This document shows positions 61,432 through 64,000 of a stretch of 64,000 nt of DNA, in pieces. The notes beneath the pieces were generated by a model. It did no database searches. It saw only the letters and a list, made by a program, of their open reading frames with translations, and was not told the origin of the DNA. A program made the translations under genes and the position numbers. This DNA comes from Diplosphaera chodatii. Lineage: Eukaryota > Chlorophyta > Trebouxiophyceae > Prasiolales > Stichococcaceae. The DNA lies in NCBI GenBank assembly GCA_032358165.1, contig JAALGY010000021.1, positions 1 through 64,000 on the forward strand, given 5' to 3'. Each line of letters opens with the position of its first letter. Position 1 is the stretch's first letter.

Positions 61432-63042
61432 TCCCACACACCACAGGTACAGCAGCGCTTCATGCACAGGGGCTGGTTCATCTCAGCGCCATAGCTGTGC
61501 TTCTCATCCGGGCCGCTGCCAAGTGCTGTGCTCTGTCCCAATATATGTGCTGGTAGGCTGCTTGGTAGCTGGGACGCCAGCCCCTTGCAGCCAGCTGAGC
61601 GGGTGATGTATATCTGGCGCAGGCGCTCAAGTAACTCACCAAGAATGGACAAGATTCAGGACCGGACGCTGCCTGGCGGTCGTGATGCTCAGCCAACATG
61701 TGGGTGCCTGCCACAGGGCTACTAGCGCAGCGGGAGAGCAACTAGCATGATGCACCACTTTAAGACACGTCTCAGTTCAACTGTTGCAACGCAGCTCGCT
61801 GCATGCTGCCATGCTGCACTGTGTGCGCTATGTCACATGAGGGACTGAGTTGTAACCTGCTCGGTAGCTTACTTCGTTGGTGTTGTTTCTGCTTGGGCAT
61901 AGCCGGGGTCAGACCAAGCCCAGTAGCAAGGGTCGCAGCAGCATACTCTGTGTTTCGAATTCTGTTCAGATGTTGACCTTGCCTATTGCTCCTGCAAGGT
62001 AACTAAAGAGTCAACGAACACTCGGTGGTACCAACACATATATACCCCCAACACCTTCACCCACTATTGTATCATCAGCATGCGCACACTCGTTACCAGC
62101 CTGCATGAAGGGTCCTGACTCCACCTCTGGTGCACAGGCTCTTGATTTGAGGTCATGTCTCACATGATTCCCTGCACCCAGTGCTGAATCCAGACACTAG
62201 CGCAATACACATCAGGCCCTGCACCCCTGCCAGCACTCTGCTGAGAGCAGATCATCTTGTCTTTGTCTGTAAACCCGCACCTCCACAAGGGGTGCCAGCG
62301 GGGCAGCGGGACAACGGGCACGCCGGCAGGGGGTGCTGGCACCCTCTCTTGGCAATGATATGCTGGCAGGTTGGGCCTTGCTTCGAGTTACACGGGCAGG
62401 CCGGCGGGCATGCCGGCAGCGGTGTCTGCTGGTCTGCTGGCACCTCATGTTGGAGAAACGTTTACGATCTCAGCAGGGTGTAAAATTTCCCGCAGGGGTG
62501 TGCCAGTTGCAACCGCCGATTTTATGGGTTCATGGGTGCAAGCAGGGTGCTGGCAGTGTGCCAGAGAGTGCCCGGCTGAGGCCACAAGCCCTCAGGATCT
62601 TTTCAAGCTTCTCACAGCTTCCTTGACACGCTGAAGCAAGCACAGTGACAGGCGAGCACGCTGTAGACATGCACACTGCCAAGTGTACCGTACTCCCAGT
62701 GCAGTGACGTGTGCGCTATGCAAGCGGGCTTTCGATGCGCATGCACCATGCCGCATCCAGACGATGCAGATCTGAGAGGTGGTCACCCGGCTGCGCTATC
62801 TTGACTGTCAGCAAGCCGTGTCTACAGACTGAACGGCTGCCGGCATGAAGCTTCTGCTCCACAACTAGGATGACTTCAGCCGCATGCCGCTGCTGTCGCT
62901 ATGGCTGGCCTCCAGCTGAGACCACAGCTTGCTTCCCTTGGCGCTCGCCCTCCGCACATGTCAGCGTTCATGCCGCACTGGCACCGAGTGCACCAGCGAT
63001 GCAATTGTGCAACAGCACCACATGCATGGGGTGACGGCTCAC
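61432..63042. other. Intergenic region with repeats
   Basis: 3' flank of the secreted-protein gene, with a TGTAA pentamer at 61851-61855 that could be its poly(A) signal, a GCCGGCA-rich repetitive stretch at about 62280-62450, and the unresolved 3' part of the gene at the right edge. No clear exon was identified. Confidence 0.4.
62280..62450. repeat. Imperfect GCCGGCAG/TGCTGGCA repeats
   Basis: Phrases such as CACGCCGGCAGGGGGTGCTGGCA and GGCGGGCATGCCGGCAG recur with both orientations of GCCGGC. The region could fold into hairpins. No coding or regulatory role can be assigned. Confidence 0.5.
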
Positions 63043-63949
63043 CTGACCATCGACTCCTGCGGAAAACAGCGGCTGCTTGCTGCGGCCCCTGCCCTTGCCG
63101 CCGGCCACCTTAGCCACCAGGCGCGCCAGCTTGGGATCTCTCTTGAGAGGATCAGCAGCCGCCAGGGCTGCCAGTCCCACCAGCTTCTTGCAACTGGCTC
63201 ACCTGGTGGGGACGCGCATGACTGACAGTGTGACATGCTGTCTGTGTCATCTGGGTGCGCATGTGCAGGTGTCACCATGGCTGGCATGCAACGCACTGGG
63301 CCAGCTGCTGCGGGTGCCCAGTTGTGCATGTGCGCACCTGTTTGCCGATCTCGGCCGCAAACAGAGGCGCTGCATCTGGCGCAGCGATAATCAGGCCATT
63401 GTAGAAGGCGACCGTCACGGCCGTGGCGCGTGTGCACTCCGAGTCACTGGCCAGCTCCGCAATGGCATACGCCACGTTGGCGAGAAACTTGGTTGCCGAT
63501 ATCTCCGCTGCAGGCAAGCAGGTTGCAGGACGTTGGATGCAGGACGATCTAAGCTTTCATGCCAGGCCGCAGGGCATCCAGCTCACGGAGCACCGAGGCA
63601 GTCAGCCGCCATATCTGCAGCCGCTAGTGCAGAGCAGGCTGCAGCTGGGCCTACCCTGAGATGCAGTGGAGGGGTGCGCACACCACACACTACACAGGCA
63701 ACTGTAGACACCCAGCGCACATGGCAGCTTGGTGGCGAATGCAATGGCGAGGCCCTGCGACACAGCGGCGGCGCTCCCGATGGTCTGCGACACCGTGACG
63801 GCGCCGCTGAAAGCGCTGCTCAGCACATCGTGCAGTCCGCCGCCGTCGCCGACGGCTTGCAGGTTGGCGATGCTGACGCCGACGCCTGCCGCATAGGCGT
63901 CACCGCAGCCTGACACCGCAGCCTGCGCCAGGCTGCGGGCAGCGCACAT
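63043..63949 (-). CDS. Alanine-rich protein, partial (continues beyond right edge), unknown function
   Basis: Three exons are supported on the minus strand: about 63949 (or 63922)-63721, 63507-63338 and 63186-63043; the joins keep frame (phase 1, then phase 0). The start lies beyond or near 63949, and no stop exon was found below 63043 (without splicing the frame would stop at 62968). The protein is Ala-rich with small residues, e.g. SSAFSGAVTVSQTIGSAAA and KFLANVAYAIAELASDSECT, ending in a basic stretch KLARLVAKVAGGKGRGRSK. It loosely recalls the Ala-rich middle of the secreted protein at 57401-61431, but I cannot show homology. Family unknown. Confidence 0.5.
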
Positions 63950-64000
63950 CCACAGGTTAATAGAGCTTCACACTAGGCAGAACACGGCACGGGTCTTGGG

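Noticed and set aside
1..64000. tRNA, rRNA, CRISPR or bacterial operon features
   Set aside because: None seen. Intron structure and gene content are eukaryotic throughout, and no cloverleaf or regularly spaced repeats were noticed by eye.

Overview
This window is nuclear DNA from a green alga, most likely a chlorophyte and possibly a trebouxiophyte. It is GC-rich. Coding sequence is cut into many short exons by roughly 160 spliceosomal introns, usually starting gtgag/gtgcg and ending gcag. The gene set is plant-like: the plastid-division dynamin ARC5/DRP5B, an IBR3/ACAD10-11-type protein ending in the peroxisomal signal SKL, an organellar-type RecX and plant/algal MIP channels. There are no operons, rRNAs, tRNAs or CRISPR arrays. 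The exon models were built by hand. I joined GT-AG (or occasional GC-AG) introns so that reading frame and remembered family sequence both continue; no search was run.

Layout. 1-5542 is a non-coding element bounded by long, nearly identical inverted arms. Then come: an LCAT-like acyltransferase/phospholipase (+, 5749-8851); ARC5/DRP5B (-, 9759-16084); two tandem MIP/aquaporin genes (-, 17358-20011 and 21495-24172); an aminoglycoside phosphotransferase-like/acyl-CoA dehydrogenase fusion (+, 25068-30625); a class I methyltransferase (+, 30898-32971); the ribosome-biogenesis WD40 protein DCAF13/Sof1 (+, 34013-37260); a membrane-anchored short-chain dehydrogenase (+, 37827-40077); an unidentified coiled-coil protein (-, 40246-42957); eIF2D (-, 43306-46957); two tandem Lin0512-family genes (+, 47299-48508 and 49747-51517); a 4'-phosphopantetheinyl transferase (-, 51823-53638); an intronless CS-domain/cyclophilin fusion (-, 54007-55011) head-to-head with RecX (+, 55173-56994); a secreted cysteine-rich protein of unknown function (+, 57401-61431); and part of an alanine-rich unknown gene (-, from about 63043 to the right edge).

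Most genes are unrelated housekeeping functions, so neighbourhood says little about function. The exceptions are the tandem duplicates (aquaporins; Lin0512 pair) and the head-to-head pairs (eIF2D/Lin0512-1, 341 bp apart; cyclophilin/RecX, about 160 bp apart). The most notable observations are the Lin0512 pair with different N-termini and intron content, the CS-cyclophilin fusion sharing a short promoter with RecX, repeated GC-AG introns (one at a donor that is GT in the sister gene), conserved 14-16 nt micro-exons, and the inverted-repeat element.
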